Shown one piece after another: positions 12,931-26,370 of a stretch of DNA of 64,000 nt. Both the position numbers and the translations under genes were made by a program. The notes under the pieces were generated by a model. It saw nothing but the letters and a program-made list of their open reading frames with translations. It did no database searches and was not told where the DNA came from. Origin of the DNA: Hyaloscypha bicolor E (Eukaryota; Ascomycota; Leotiomycetes; Helotiales; Hyaloscyphaceae); NCBI RefSeq assembly GCF_002865645.1, contig NW_020194541.1, positions 351,181 through 415,180 on the forward strand, written 5' to 3'. The stretch's first letter is position 1; the number at the start of each line of letters is the position of its first letter.

Positions 12931-13339
12931 TTTTTCCAGATTTCTTTTTCCTTAGTATTTCTCTTACTAAGTCTCTATTTCAAGATATTCTAATATTAAG
13001 AATTATTTCTCTAAACTATCTAAATAATATCTAGAAAAGATTTAGATAAAGGAGCTAGTATTATAGCTCTTTTAGTAGCCACATATATCTATATATAGGA
13101 AATTAGATATTTATAATTATCTAATTCAAAAACTCGGAAAACTAAGAAATCTTTAGTTCTATTAAGTAATACGGTTATAGATATTCCTATTACCTTAGTT
13201 ATAGTAGTAGAGCATTTAAGGCATTTCCCTATACCTTACTTCTTAACTAATTCTATAGTTAAGGAATCTATAAGATAATCTATTTACTTGTCTTATAATA
13301 AATATTTCTTCTTAGTTACTATAAATGTAATAAGTATTA

Positions 13340-14880
13340 AATAATACTTATTCTAAAGAAAAGACTTTTTAGATATTTATAAGAACCTCTAAATTATAAC
13401 TATAAAAGCTTCCTTTAGCTTATTCTAAAAAATCGGAAGCCAAGTTATATTAATAGGACCTTTTTTATAATTAGGCCTTTTATTAAATCTATTTACTAGA
13501 TTTAAGATATTTCTATAATAAATAATATTAAAATTATATATTATAAGATATATTATCTAATATACTTAATAGTTCTTTAAATACTTTATTTCTATAAAGT
13601 ATTAGAGGTTATTATAGTCTATAATAACCTTAATTATAAATCTAAACTCTTTAAGATAATAGTACTAATACTTAAAGGCTTTAATAATTATAAGTAGCTC
13701 CCTATTATAAGTATTATAGTTATATTTAGCTCCGGAAAGTTTCCGAAACTAGAATATTACTAGATACTAGTATTTTTTCGGGCTATTACTAGAATTAACT
13801 TATTATAAAATAGTACTAGTAATTACAAACTTTAATATATTAGTTTTAATATAAATCTTCTTAGAAAGATTAAAATAAACTAGGATAGGTATTATAATAA
13901 AAGCTTTTTTTAAAGTCTTAAAGCTTTTAGCTACTTTATTTATTTATATAAAGAGACCGGATTTCCGGCCCTTTTCTATTTCTTTTAAGAAATCTATTAA
14001 GCCTATAATTACCTGAAAATAATAATAGATAAACCTATAATAAAAATTAGTAAATCCAAGAAATACTTAAATATTATAGAATAATTCTAGTTCTAGCTAT
14101 TTAATAATACTATAAACCTATTTAGAATTCATATAAATATTTTCTATTCTAATAAGAAAGCCCAAGAATTTAATTTCCTCTATATTAAACTTATATTTAC
14201 TAAGTTTATAAAACAGGTTATTTTTATATAGCTAAGTAAGTACCTAGTAAATATAATTATAGTATTTATTCTTATTTCGGGAACAAATAAAAATATTATT
14301 TAAATAAATAACTATAAAATAATCTAAAAGCCCTATAAATATAGTATTAATATATATTTAAAATATAACTAGTATATTAGCTAGCCTAAAAAGCATTATA
14401 AGATATTTAAAATAGCTATAGCAGGTTCTAAAAGCTATTTTCTACTTATATTCTTTATAAATTCTTACCTAATAATATATATTCTTAAGATTTAACTTTA
14501 TAAAAATCTTGGCTTTTCGGAGCTAATTAAAAGTCTTATTAATAAGAGAAAGCAGATACTAATTCTAAATTATAACTTAATTAAGTCTATAATAATTAAT
14601 ATAAAGATATAGCCCTCTATTTTTCTTGAGAATAAAAAAAATAGGTATTTCTATAAGACTTTTACTAGGCCTTATCTAATATTTATAAAGTATATTTTAT
14701 AAATATAAATATAATACTTCTAGTTAGGTCTATATAGAACTATACTATCTATATTAATAGAGTATTTAATATTACTAAGATTAGGAAGTTCCAAAGCTTT
14801 ATTAGAGTTAAAAACCTCTAAAAAAAATTCGTATTTATTATTCCGGAAATAAATAAATACCTCTAAGGTTTCTTTCCTAA
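13340..14880 (-). pseudogene. GypsyB reverse transcriptase and RNase H
   Basis: Minus-strand RT blocks in order: GPSKSLIEIPIFFILKKN (near 14660), FIKLNLKNIYY, FRTCYSYFKYLIMLFRLAN, VIYLNNIFICS at about 14284-14320 (YLDD now YLNN), and FLGFLIR. RNase H follows, with YNTYNRELLIIIKAFKY and an ITDHKN-like IDYNNL at about 13620. The end of the module resembles 'ADALSRRPDY' (NRFNKRPNY). Spacing matches intact fungal gypsy elements, so few indels have occurred and the damage is substitutional. Confidence 0.9.
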
Positions 14881-17018
14881 AAATATTAATTTACTATATT
14901 AAAAACTCCTATTTAGTATTACTAGAACTATATAATAAAGCAAAAATCTAGTAACTATTACAAATATATAAAGCCTATTATCTAGAATAGTTATATTTGC
15001 CTTTAGTTAAGAATAAAACTTGAGATACTAGCTTAAGATACTAGTTAAGCTTCTTACTAAACTCTTTTAATATTAGGATCTTAATATTATTAGGCTATAT
15101 AGATATATATATTTATTATTTCTTAATATAGTCTATATATTATATAAGAATTACTTTATAAAATTCTATACTAAAAACAAGGCTATAAAAGTTAATATTC
15201 TTATATTTATAGAACTAGAGCTTAAAAGAATATATCTTACTATAATTATCTATAATAAATATCTCAAGATTATAGGCTTAATAGATCTTAAATCTATTTC
15301 TATAAAAGATTATAAATTCTTGGTTATATTTAGCTAAGGTAATAAAGCCCTGGCTTTAAGTCTAATTATTATTAAGGAAGTTATAATCTAATCCGGTATT
15401 ACTAAATCTATTATATATCTCTAAAATACCTATTTCTAGCTATATTAATCTTATTTAAATAATTATATAAAGTAATATACCTCTTTTATTATAGCTAAAA
15501 TTATTAATATTTAAGATTTAGCCTTTCCTTTTCCCTATTTCTTAGAAAAGTCTTCTCTAGAGTACTTTTCTATAATAATAGTATTAACTTACTTTTATAA
15601 ATATCTCAATTTTCCTATAATTTTAGCCTTATTAGGGTTTTACTAAGCCTATTTAGTATACTTGAAATACTTTATATTTCTTAAGAAATGTTTTTTCTAT
15701 CTATAAGTCTAATAAACTATACCTAAAGTAGAACTAGTACTTTATTAAGGCCTAGAAGAAGCCAAAGTACTACTTGAGGATTTCTTATATAATTTTCGGA
15801 ACTTTTTCTTCCTTTTTTAATAGCCTTATAAATCAGAATTTACTAAGTTAGAGTTCTTAGAAACAGAATTACCTTTACTAGACTTCCCTATCTTTACTTT
15901 CCTTAATTTAGAATAAGTAGTATATTCTGCTTTCTAAGCTTTCTTAAGCTACTCGGAAATAGATATTACCTTATTTTCTAAGAGAATAAATACAAGTATC
16001 TAATAAGTCTTATAGTTAGATAAAGTAGTATTAAGAGTCTGGATCCGGTCTTTCTCAGGATATAGGTTCTAGTTAACTTTAAGACTAATTATCCAAATAT
16101 ATAACTCGGTAACTATCTTACTATTTTTCTAGTAAAAATCTCGGAGTTTCTTAAAAATATCTTACTAATAAGTTTAAAGTACTTAGAATATATTAGCTAA
16201 ATAGGCCTTAAATTACTTCTAATAGACCTTATATAATAGTAGGCTTTACTTTATTATAGTCTCCCAAATATTATAAGATTTGTTTCTAAGGGTACTTATA
16301 GTAAAGTTAACTCTAGAAAAGTATTTATTATAAGTCCAAGATTAGGTTCTAAAAACTACTTTCTAGGAAAATATAAATATTCTTTATTTTTTAAGAAACT
16401 TTTTATAATATAAGTTAGGTATCCGGACCTTAAAAAGCTTCTTTTAGTTTAAATATATCTTTAGAATATTATATAATAGCTTCTAATAAATAGTATTAAG
16501 ATTACTCTCAAAGCTTATTATATTAGGAAAGGAGATGAGTTCTAATTCTATTTCAGGAAATTCTCTAGTAAGAATTACTAAGAAAGATAAAATAGACTTA
16601 TAAATAGAATTTCTATAAAATATAATAAATTATAAGATATTTCTAAGAATACCCTTATATTACTCTAACTATAAAATATATTAATTAATTATATCTACTA
16701 ATTCTTGCTTTTATTAGAGTACTTTAACTTTAGTATATAAGCCCTATTTTATAGCTTAGGTAATAATAACTTGGGTATTAATCTCGATATCTTAATTATT
16801 ACCGGGATTATTTTTATTATTATTACTTGCTTATAGAGGCTTCTAAGGGGCTTTATTAAAAGTATTAGATAAGCCTTTACTATTACCTATATTAGAATTA
16901 ATTTAGTTAACTTCCTTTATAGAAATAGCTTTAGTAAGAAATTATATATTTTATAGATTTCGAGATATAATTACTTATTAAACTATTTCCTTTAAAAGTA
17001 AAGAAATTAGCTTATAAG
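14881..17018 (-). pseudogene. GypsyB protease and gag region
   Basis: This lies between the RT and the 5' LTR of a minus-strand gypsy element, so it should encode gag and protease. Minus-strand frames are open apart from TAA/TAG over long stretches. I could not place an unambiguous zinc knuckle or DSGA protease motif, so the assignment rests on position. Confidence 0.6.
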
Positions 17019-17308
17019 ATATTTATTAGTAAATAATAAGATAATAAAATAAATTAGTAAATTATAAACTATAGTATTAAATTTAATATAGAACTAATCT
17101 CTATTTCTTCTATAAGGTCTAGGGAAGCCTTCTCTAAATAAAAGACCCTAATAACATATATAATTAGTAATTTATAAGCCTAATACTTATAATATAAATA
17201 GTAATTAGTTATAATATTAAAGGGCTATTAATCTCTCTAATTAATACCTATAATATCCAAGGTTTATTATATATCCTTAAGTTATATATAACCCTATATA
17301 TATTATAA
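17019..17308 (-). repeat. GypsyB 5' LTR
   Basis: Second copy of the 9499-9790 repeat. Immediately after it (17309 onward) the GypsyA polyprotein resumes. Confidence 0.88.
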
Positions 17309-17990
17309 TTTAGCTACTATATTTTAGAACTAATAAATTAAGAATAATATTTCCTATTTTATTATTCTATAAATAGGAAATACTATTATATTAAATATAA
17401 TTAAATATACTAGAAGATTTGCAAAACTAGTAGCTATAGCTTATATAATAGATAGAATATTTAAGAAACTAGAAATACTAGCTCAGGTATCTAATACTAA
17501 TAAAATTATTTAATTTAAAGATAATAGTATTAATATTCGGATATTACTAGCTTATAAATATATTATATAATTTCTATATCTCCGATTTATACTTTAAGAA
17601 CCTTAAAGGAATATTAAATATAAAGAAATAATTAATACTAGAGCTAAAGTTAATATTTTCCCCGAAAAGATCTCTAGAAATATTAGTAAAATAGTATATA
17701 ATATTATAGATTATTAAATATTTACTATTACTAGAATAGAATTTGGATTTATAGAAATAGTAAAGCTTAGAGCTAAAGTTATAGAAAAAGTAAGATATAA
17801 AGATATATTTTTCCTAATTAAAGAAGCTTTAAAGATTCTACTTAGTTAATTATTCTTGGTAAAAATAAAAATAAAAATTATATATAGAAGTAATAGTTTA
17901 TAAAATAGAAGATTTATTAATTCTAAAAATAACTAGAATACCTATACTATTATAATTATTCTATTTTTAAAAAATACTAAGAAATAAAAA
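17309..17990 (+). pseudogene. GypsyA aspartic protease region
   Basis: The plus-strand frame contains NTRAKVN at about 17631-17651, corresponding to the gypsy DTGAEVN/DSGAEIN protease active site with Asp changed to Asn and Gly to Arg (GAY to AAY, GGN to AGN). It continues as IFPEKISRNI and, further on, KILLS*LFLVK, matching the usual 'ILLGRPFL' flap end of fungal gypsy proteases. It would have cleaved the polyprotein. Confidence 0.75.
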
Positions 17991-17999
17991 AAAGTACTA

Positions 18000-20500
18000 G
18001 TTTAAAAGTATTAAGTTTCTAAAGTTAAGAAATTAAGTAATATAAAATAGGAAACTAAAAAGAAAAAGAAAAAATAAAGTCTGGTATTATAACTAGTAGT
18101 AATATTAGGAGAAATAGGAAAATACCGGGATTTCCTATAAATTCTTTTATTTTGGGTTCAGGAATTTAGGAAATTAATAATATTTCTAGAGAAACTAAAG
18201 CAGAAAAGGCTCTAATTAAAGTATTATTAAGAGTAGTTCCGGATTTAATAAAAAAAGAAATAAAAAAGAAATTAAGTAAAAATATTTCTAAAAAAGAAGT
18301 AAAGTAATATTTCCTAATAATAAAGAAATATATTTCCGAAGCTAAGAAATATAAAACCCAAGACTAGAAAGAATTCTAGAATATATAAGAGCTTAAGAAA
18401 GATATATTAAAATACCGGATAAAAAGGCATTTCCTATATCTAACTAGGAAGAAGCTAAGTAGAAAAATTATAAATTCCGGAAATTAGATAAAAAAAGTAC
18501 TAGAGAAAATAGCTATAGCTCTTAAAGAAAAAGATAATAATTATAGTCTATTTCTAGTTATAGAAATATATAAAATAAAGAATAAGAAAATTTAACTAGT
18601 AAATACTAATAATAGAACTAGAGAAAGCTCAGATAAATATCCGGACTAGTTTAAGAGATCTAAAGCTAAAGAATATTTATAAGAATATACTAGGAAATAT
18701 AAGAACTATCTTTTATTAAGAATATTAGCTATTTCAAGAAATTTATAACTTATTCCGGAATATCTTAAATAATTAGATATAGTAACTAGCTCTAGGAAAA
18801 GAAACTAGCTATATTCCGAGAGTTAATAATTAATTAAAAAGATATAATTATATTTAATTAGAAAGAAATAAGAAAAATTTATAAGAATATTAGCTTATCT
18901 ATTCTAATTAAGACTATTAAATATAAAGCCTAATAAGAGAAGAATTTCCTATATCTCAAAGCTCTAGTACTAGTAATAATAAAAATATTATTATAATACC
19001 TAGATTATAGAATTCTTGAGAAATATAATAGATATTATTAAAATCTATAATTCTTAATTATAAAAAAGGTTACTAGAACTTATAGACTAATTAATACTAC
19101 TATAAAAATAAATTTAGTAACCCTATAAAATACTAACTTACTTTTATTTACTAATAAGATCTTAGAGGAATTTACTAGATATACTTATATCTCTTTAATT
19201 AATTTCTTTTCTAGATATAATTAACTTATACTAGATCCTTATAGTAAAGATTTAATTATATTTATAATACCTCTAGAGCTATTAAGAATAATTATACTAT
19301 TTCAGGAAGCTACTAATTTCGTTATATAGTTTATATAGGTTATTATAACTATTCTAAAGAATTTATTTCCCAAAATTACTATACTATTTATTAATAATAT
19401 TAGAGTTAAGGAACCTTATATAGACTATAATAAGTAGCTTATATTACTTAATATTTGGTATTTTATATTTAAATATCTTTAAAACCTGAATATAACCTTA
19501 GATAAAATTAAATAAGCCGGAGCTAGTATTAGAGAAAAATTATAGTTCTATTTTAATAGTATAGTTATTATTAGCTTTATCTATAAAGTATTTAAAAGAA
19601 GCTTTTCGAGTTCAGGAATTACTAAGATCTTAAGATAGAAATATTATAATAATATAATTAAAGGCAAGATATTTATCGGAATTATTATTTACTATTATAT
19701 TTAGATTAAAGGCTTTATAGTTATTACTAAACCTATTTATTACTTAATAAGAAAAGATATAATATAGAACTAGGGTAATAAATAAAAGAAAGCTATATGA
19801 ATTCTTTAAGAAAAGCTTATTACTACCCTAATACTTTATAAATTATACTATAATCTATTAGAAAATTAGGGAATAATTATATTAGTAATAGATACTAGCC
19901 TAAATAAATAAGATAGAACTCTTGATTAATATAATAATAAAGGGAAAAAGAGAGTTATATAGTACGAGTCTGAAATCTAAAATAATATTAAATAGAAATA
20001 TAATATTATTAAGAGAGAATACTAAAAGCTAGTAAAGTATTTATAGAAAGTATAATTCTGGCTATATAAAATTTACTTTATTCTTAAACTAGATACTAAT
20101 ATACTCGTTATATAGCTAAATAAAGCAGCTATAGATCTTCCTGGAGCTCTAGTTACTTACTAGCTAGTATAAATTTAATTATTTAACTTTAAAGTCAAGT
20201 ATATTATTACTAATAGATTATTAAGATACCTATAGTAAGAAGGCAATACTAAAGATAATAAGAATATTAATAAATAGTTAGTAATAAAGCTTAATACTAT
20301 TAGAATAAAGCCTATTAGACAGAAATTTCGGTTAAAGGAAGCAGTTCTAATTTAGTTATATAATATTATTTTAAGAAATCGGACTCTCAAAACCTTTATC
20401 TAATATTTGAATAATAAGTATCTAGTTACTAGAGATTAATAATTAAAGCTTTACTATATCTAGAAATAAATTAGTAATATTAAAAAATAATAATATTCGG
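18000..20500 (+). pseudogene. GypsyA reverse transcriptase and RNase H
   Basis: The frame runs through LINTTIKINLVTL (ancestral 'LNAVTI'), FSRYNQLILDPYSKDLIIF, FQEATNFVIQF and LFINNIRVKEP at 19381-19413, where FIDDIPIKGP has become FINN. HLKHAGATVS-like and GHK-like blocks follow, then an RNase H segment around 19650-20150 (VIDTSL). This is the fungal gypsy lineage with the FIDD motif rather than YLDD. A separate 34-bp dyad lies near the end (20504-20537). Confidence 0.88.
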
Positions 20501-20503
20501 AAA

Positions 20504-20537
20504 TTATATAGTAAAGGCTATAGTCTTTTATATATAA
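20504..20537. repeat. 34-bp dyad, copy in GypsyA pol
   Basis: Near-perfect palindrome centred on AAAGGCTATAGTCTTT with TATATA arms. Also present in both GypsyA LTRs and in Copia-1 (see findings). Confidence 0.75.
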
Positions 20538-20689
20538 CCTCTAGTAAAATAGTAAATAATAATACTAATTCCTATACTTTATTTAATAAACCGACTATTT
20601 TACTAGATTCTTTAGATAATAGCTATTTCGAATAATATTAGAATATTATATAATACCTTATTATACTCTCTAGACCGAAAGAAATATCT

Positions 20690-20910
20690 AGAGCCGAGTT
20701 TTAAAAGTTAAGTAAAGAAGCTTTAAATTATAGTATAAGAGATTAATTACTATAAAAAGTTATATCCAAAATATATTTACCTTAACTTATTATTAATAAC
20801 TAAGAGTAAAGAGAGATTATTATTAAAGAGCTATATAATAAGATTAGATATATTAGAAGTAAAAGTACTTTTTATCTAGTAACTAGCTATTATTATTAGG
20901 AAAGTTACTA
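20690..20910 (+). pseudogene. GypsyA integrase zinc finger, N-terminal part
   Basis: The plus-strand frame reads IIIKELYNKIRYIRSKSTF, matching the integrase 'ELHDESGHRGRKST' pattern with both His as Tyr/Asn. It continues to YYYQESYY before the pogo element at 20911. The partner C-x-x-C half resumes at 30053 as YISIYKVYQY. TA at 20909-20910 is the pogo target site. Confidence 0.8.
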
Positions 20911-20935
20911 TAGTAAAACCTTGCTATAAGAATAC
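20911..20935 (+). repeat. Pogo left terminal inverted repeat
   Basis: TAGTAAAACCTTGCTATAAG plus five bases, matching the reverse complement of 30026-30050 with one C/T difference. A second CTATAAGGATAC-type block lies just inside at about 20960 and another at about 21020, mirrored near 29965-29990, suggesting repeated subterminal transposase sites. Confidence 0.88.
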
Positions 20936-21281
20936 TTAATATAAGAATATTCTTACTATAAGGATACTATTTTAGGATCCTAATAAAATTTAGCCCTAAG
21001 CTAAGGATATCCTTGCTATAAGAATTATTCTTATAATTTTGGTTCCTAACCTTGATTTTTTAGTATATTATTCTTATAATTATATATGTAATAGGCTAAT
21101 TACTGCTTTTATTAGGCCTTTAGGCACTAGTAAACCTATATTCTAAATATTAATCTCCTTGCTCCAGAGCCTTTATAGCCTATTACTCTTCCCCCTACTA
21201 ATTCCATACCCCCTACTACTAATTCTATGGCTTCCTAATAGCCTAAAAAAAGGCATAGAGTAATAATAAAGGCTAATTAAC

Positions 21282-21584
21282 TATAATAGGCATATATAAT
21301 GGCATATAAACAGGTATTAGATATTATAGATCTAGTTTCCTATTTTGGGTATAGCTTATAATTAGAATTATATAAATTATATAAGATTTCCTAATTAAAT
21401 AAAGGGCTTTATATACCTGGCTAAGTACTAGGGAATATATAGAGAGATACTTCTAGCTTTAGAAGGGGTATTAATTAGTCTCTTATTAGAATTAATTCTT
21501 GGAATTAGTTATACTTGCAAGTATTACTCTATAGCTTACTTACCTTAACTACTTATATATTATTCTACTATTATATATCTTATA
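21282..21584 (+). repeat. GypsyC 5' LTR (303 bp)
   Basis: Begins TATAATAGGCATATATAATG and ends ATATCTTATA, consistent with TG...CA ends converted to TA. TTAAC precedes it. It is more strongly mutated than the 3' copy (for example ATATATCTTATA against ACGTGCCTTATA at the end). Confidence 0.93.
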
Positions 21585-21599
21585 TTCTAATTAATCTAA

Positions 21600-22850
21600 C
21601 TTTTAGGAAGTAGTTTATTATAAGGTAATTAAGCCATTAATAGACAAAACCACTAATAGCTAAAGTATTAACTAGAAGAAGCGCCTCTACTATTATTAGG
21701 GTAATCTAGTCGGGTATCTAGGGAAGTACCTAGTTAGTTACTCTAGCTACTGCCTAATTAGGAGAAGGAAATAGAACTCAGATATCCCTAGAACTAGCTA
21801 GCAGGATAATAATAATAGAGAAGCTAGTAGCAGCTTATTATTATATTACTAAGTTAGAAGCAGAGATATAATAGAAAGAGGATCTAGAGAATTTAGAAGC
21901 TCAGATTTACTATCTTAAGGATATTTGGATACCTATTATAGAACCTATTATACTACTAATAGTATATTTGGTTTATAAGGCTCTAAAAACCCAAGAATTA
22001 CTAACCTATAAAAAGAAAAGTATTAAGGAAGCCCAGGACTTCTTCTACTAGGAAAAGCTAAAATAGTATAAAGATAGTAGAATTACCTAGGCTATAAATA
22101 TAATAAAGGTTATATATTATACTTCCTGCTTTAAGGATATAGCCAGAAATATCTAGAAGTATAGGAAGTAATTAGTGGGTATTAATACTACGGATTAGGA
22201 GACCTTTATTAAGTTTATAAAGGATTCTATCTTAGATCCAGAGAACTATAGTAATAATATCCTTACTAAGTTTAAGGATATAAAATAGTAGCTAGGTTAG
22301 AGTATCTAAAGCTTTATATCCTACTTAGATAGCCTATTAGATAACTTGGGATATACAGGTTTACTATAAGAGCAGAATAACTTATTTAGTAGCTTAAGAC
22401 AGGAAATTCGGAACGAGATTAATTACTAAGGAAATACTTTATAAGAAAGGAAAAAGCTTATTTCTATAGCTATAAGAGTCGAGAATAACTTGAACTAGTC
22501 TACTTAACGGGAATATAATAATAAGCTAATAGATTAATAAAAGGAAAGAAATTAGAAAAAAGAGAAAGGAAATAATAAAAGAAAACGGAAAAGAAGTATA
22601 TTCCCGTTACGAGATTCATATAACCGGAATAGTAAAAATATAATAATAGGGTCTAATATAGTACCCGTATTAGAATTTATAAAACTGGATATAACTTGCT
22701 TTACTTATTAGAAAAAGGGTTATTATACTATTACCTGCCTAAATCAGGGAAAACCGACTTGTTATAACTATAATAAGTCTGGCTATAAGATATATAAGTA
22801 CCCAGAACCAAAGAAGCCAGGAAATAAATATATCCCGTAGTAATTATATT
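21600..22850 (+). pseudogene. GypsyC gag with two CCHC zinc knuckles
   Basis: A gag-type frame occupies this region. Near its end two tandem knuckles are recognisable: 22696-22737 reads C-F-T-Y-(x4)-G-Y-Y-(x3)-C, and about 22758-22800 reads C-Y-N-Y-(x4)-G-Y-(x4)-Y. Both match C-x2-C-x4-H-x4-C with several Cys/His turned to Tyr. They are followed by PEPKKPG, a basic linker to the protease. The protein would package element RNA in virus-like particles in the cytoplasm. Confidence 0.85.
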
Positions 22851-22859
22851 TATTTATAC

Positions 22860-23500
22860 TATAGAGGGCAAGGCCCCTAAAATAAGAATAGTAATTAAGA
22901 TTACTATTAAGATAAGAAAAGATAGGCAAAGAATTAGAGTATTAGTTAATTCAGGTATAGAAGCTAATTATATAAAGAGAAAGTTAGCCTTAGATATAAG
23001 TATTCCATTAATATTAAGAGTAACTTCCTTATTCTTACTAGAGAAAAGGAGGATTTATTTATATAGAGATTATATTCTTGGGATTATTACCGAGAATATA
23101 CTAGGGAACTAAAGAAAAACTAATATATACTTTATATTATATAATTTTAATCTAAACTATATTAATATAATACTTGGATTCCTATAGCTCTATTAGGTTA
23201 ATTCTCTAATTTCCTTTAGGGAAGTAATATAAAGATACCAGATTTAATTATAGAAAATTAAAGTTCTAAATACTAGAAAGTTTACTAAAGTAGTAAAGTA
23301 TAAGGTATATGTTTTTCTATTAACCGCCTATCCTATAATAAATAGCTAAAAGATTACCGCTATTACTATAAACGGGATAGCTATACTTCCCAGAAAGTAT
23401 TAGAACCTTCTCCAAATATTCTTTATAAAGGCTATAGGTATATTACCCGACTATTATATAATAAAATATTATATAGATCTGGAACCAGGATCCTAATTAC
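22860..23500 (+). pseudogene. GypsyC aspartic protease and linker
   Basis: RVLVNSGIEANYIKRKLA at about 22937-22990 matches the retropepsin 'VDSGAEANYI' site with Asp changed to Asn (GAT to AAT). A conserved ILGIITEN block follows. Confidence 0.8.
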
Positions 23501-24900
23501 TATATAGTCTTATATATACTTTATTAGAAAGGAAGCTTAAAGTTCTTTAGGAATATCTTAATACTAGCTTAGAGAAGAGGTAAATCCGTTATTTTACTAG
23601 CCTAGCTAGTACCCTAATTATGTTTGTTCTAAAGAAAGAAGGCAGCCTATATTTATATATTAATTACCGGAGTCTGAATAGGATTACTATTAAGAACCAA
23701 ATACTATTATTACTTATTAGTAAGATAATAGATAGGCTTTATAAAGCAAAGATATATATAAAGCTAGACTTAAAGAATACTTACTATTAGTTACAAATAC
23801 AAAAAAGTAATAAATAAAAGATAGTATTTTAAATATATTATAGATATTTTAAATACTATATTATATTCTTTAGACTATCTAATACTCCGGTAATATTCTA
23901 GGCATATATTAACTATATACTAGTAGGCCTCGTAAATATTATTTATATAGTCTATCTAGATAATATTTTAATTTATTTAGAGAATCCAGAATAGTATATA
24001 ATAGTAGTCTAATATATACTCAAGTAATTATAGTAATACTAGCTCTTTATAAACTTGGCAAAATACAAGTTTAATATAGAGAAAGTAAAGTTCCTGGAAT
24101 TTATAATTAGCCTAAATAGTATAAAAATAGAGGCTAGCCGGATTATAGCTATTAGGGAATAGCTAGCCCTAAAAAATAATATCCGAGAAGTTTAAGTATT
24201 TCTAGATTTTACTAACTTTTACTAGAGATTTATCTATAAATACTTTAGAGTAGTAAAAGAGTTAACTAATTTACTAAAAACTAGCAGAAAACTACTATAT
24301 TAGTTTAGCTAGATAAATAAGATAAATAAGGCTTTTAGGAAGCTATAAATTATATTTATAATAGTACTAATCCTTTATTATTTTAATCTAGTCTTAAAGA
24401 TTTATATAGAAATAAATACTTTAGGATTTATAGTTATAGATATAATTTCCTAACTTTTTAGTAAGGAGGCAGAAGCCAGGTAATACTTTATTACTTTCTA
24501 TTTAAAAAAGATAACTATAATTAAGAATAGATATAAGATATATAATTCTGAACTTTTGGCTATTATTCTAGTATTTCATATTTAGTAGTATTACCTAGTA
24601 TATATCCGGTATATTATTATTATTAAGATAGATTATAATAACTTAAAATACTTTATAACTAAGAGAAAACTAAATAGTTAATAAATAAAATAGGTAAAGA
24701 AGCTAGCTGCCTTTAACTTTATCTTAGAATACTGGCCGGGATATAGTAATCCTGCTAATAGGCTATTAAGGAAACTAGACTTTATAGTAAGTATAGATAA
24801 AGATACTTTACTACCTATACTTTATAATAAGCTATAGAATATAGAATAGAGAACCTTATAAGTAGTAGTAATAGAATACTATACTATTCCTATAATACCA
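23500..24900 (+). pseudogene. GypsyC reverse transcriptase and RNase H
   Basis: RT blocks in order: MFVLKKEGSLYLYINYRSLN, IKLDLKNTYYQLQI, YRYFKYYIIFFRLSNTP and IVYLDNILIYL (YLDN for YLDD at 23952-23963). The C-terminal palm and connection continue to RNase H (about 24390-24790), with an IEINTLGF-like active-site start, YNSELLAIIL, IKIDYNNLKYF and a final WPGYSNPANRLL-like stretch corresponding to 'RPGKSNPADALSRR'. No frameshift is detected across the domain. Confidence 0.92.
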
Positions 24901-25249
24901 TAATATAAGGCCTAGGAAAGAGAAGATAAGTACTCTTTAATTAGCGAGATACTAAGGAATTCCGAAAAGGAAGTCTATTTTAGTAATAGAGTAATACCGG
25001 AGATACTACTACTTAAGCCTATTACTAGTATAGCTAGTTATAAATAGTATATACTACGGATTCTAGTTATATAGGTAGCTAGGTCCGAAATAGTATATAA
25101 AAAAAGTAAAGAGATATTATTTAAACTACTATTATAGTACTAAAGGCTCAATTTATTAGTATAATACCGGTAGTATAAATAGTTCTTAAAGGAGATCTCT
25201 ACTAGAGCTATTAAGACTTAGGAACTTAATATATCTGGGTTATTAAGAT

Positions 25250-26370
25250 ATTAGGGTATTATCTATATACTAAATAAGCCGGCTCTTAAAGAAGAATTAC
25301 TATAAGCTAACTATAATAATCTTATAGGTAGGTATTTTAGTACTAGTAAGATACTAGAGATCTTCTAGAAAAAGTATTTCTAGTAGAATATAAAAAAGAA
25401 TATAAAAAACTATATTAGAACTTGTCCTATATATTAACGGACTAAGGTAAAGAGATATCTACTATATAGTATATTTAGTTTATTTCCCTTCTTCTCTAAG
25501 CTATAGCAAGAAATTACTATAGACTTTATTACAGGACTGCCTCTTTCTAGGTTTTATAGTAAAGTATATAATTCTATATTTATTATTATTAATAAATATA
25601 CGAAAATGGCACGATATATTCCGACTACTAAGGAAATCTCGGCTCCTGAGCTAGTAGAGCTATTTATATATTATATTATTAAAGATTTCGATATACCTAT
25701 AGGTATAACCTCTAATAAAGAATCTGTCTTTATAAGTAAGTTCTAGTTAAGTCTATACTTCTACTTAAAGGTTTAATAATAGCTAAGTATAGTATTTTAC
25801 CCGCAAACTAATAAATAAATAGAAAATCTAAACTAAACTCTAGAATAATACTTGAGGTACTATATTAGCTACTAGTAGGATAACTAAATAGTAAAGCTTA
25901 CTCTTATAGAATTCACATATAATAACTCTATATATTTAATAATAGAAATATTTCTATTCTATATCTTATATGAATTCTATTCTAGTATTAAACTATATAT
26001 TAAGAATAATATTCTAGAAGAAGAAGTACTAGTAATATAGGAAAGAATATAAAGAATTTAAGTAAAACGGGAGGTACTAGAGAAATAATAGTAAGAAGTA
26101 GTAAATATATAGAAAAAGTACTATAATAAGAAATATATTAATAAGAAGTTTAAGATATATAATAAAGTTATATTTTATATAAAGAATATTTAATAGCTAT
26201 AACTTAGTATAAAGCTAGTAGATAAATATCTTGGCTTCTTTAAAGTTCTAGAAGTTATAGGAATATATAAATAGGTATATTACTTAGAATTACTATTATT
26301 ATATTAGATCTATAATATTTTCTATGTTTTTTTCTTAGAACTATAATACCTATAAGCTAGTACTATAGTA
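25250..26370 (+). pseudogene. GypsyC integrase, zinc finger and DDE core
   Basis: The zinc finger relic runs from ANYNNLIGRYF to TCPIYQRTK (former H-x-H...C-x2-C). In the core the first Asp is intact in TIDFITGLP (25522-25524), the second is Asn (25714-25716, ITSNKE) and the Glu is intact in KQIENLNQ (25822-25824). The 36-codon spacing of the last two fits DD35E. A typical GPY/F-like C-terminal stretch follows (KLVDKYLGFFKVLE, ancestrally KL..KYIGPFKVLE). Confidence 0.92.

Larger units (their letters stand above)
9499..17308 (-). mobile_element. GypsyB, Ty3/gypsy retrotransposon inserted in GypsyA
   Basis: Direct terminal repeats of 292 bp (9499-9790) and 290 bp (17019-17308) bound a 7.8-kb element. 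Integrase (12100-12930), RNase H and RT (13340-14880) read on the minus strand in the gypsy order. A purine-rich tract lies inside the low-coordinate LTR on the minus strand. GypsyA gag precedes it and GypsyA protease follows it, so it interrupts that polyprotein. A clean target duplication is not visible at my chosen ends, so each boundary may be off by a few bases. Confidence 0.88.
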
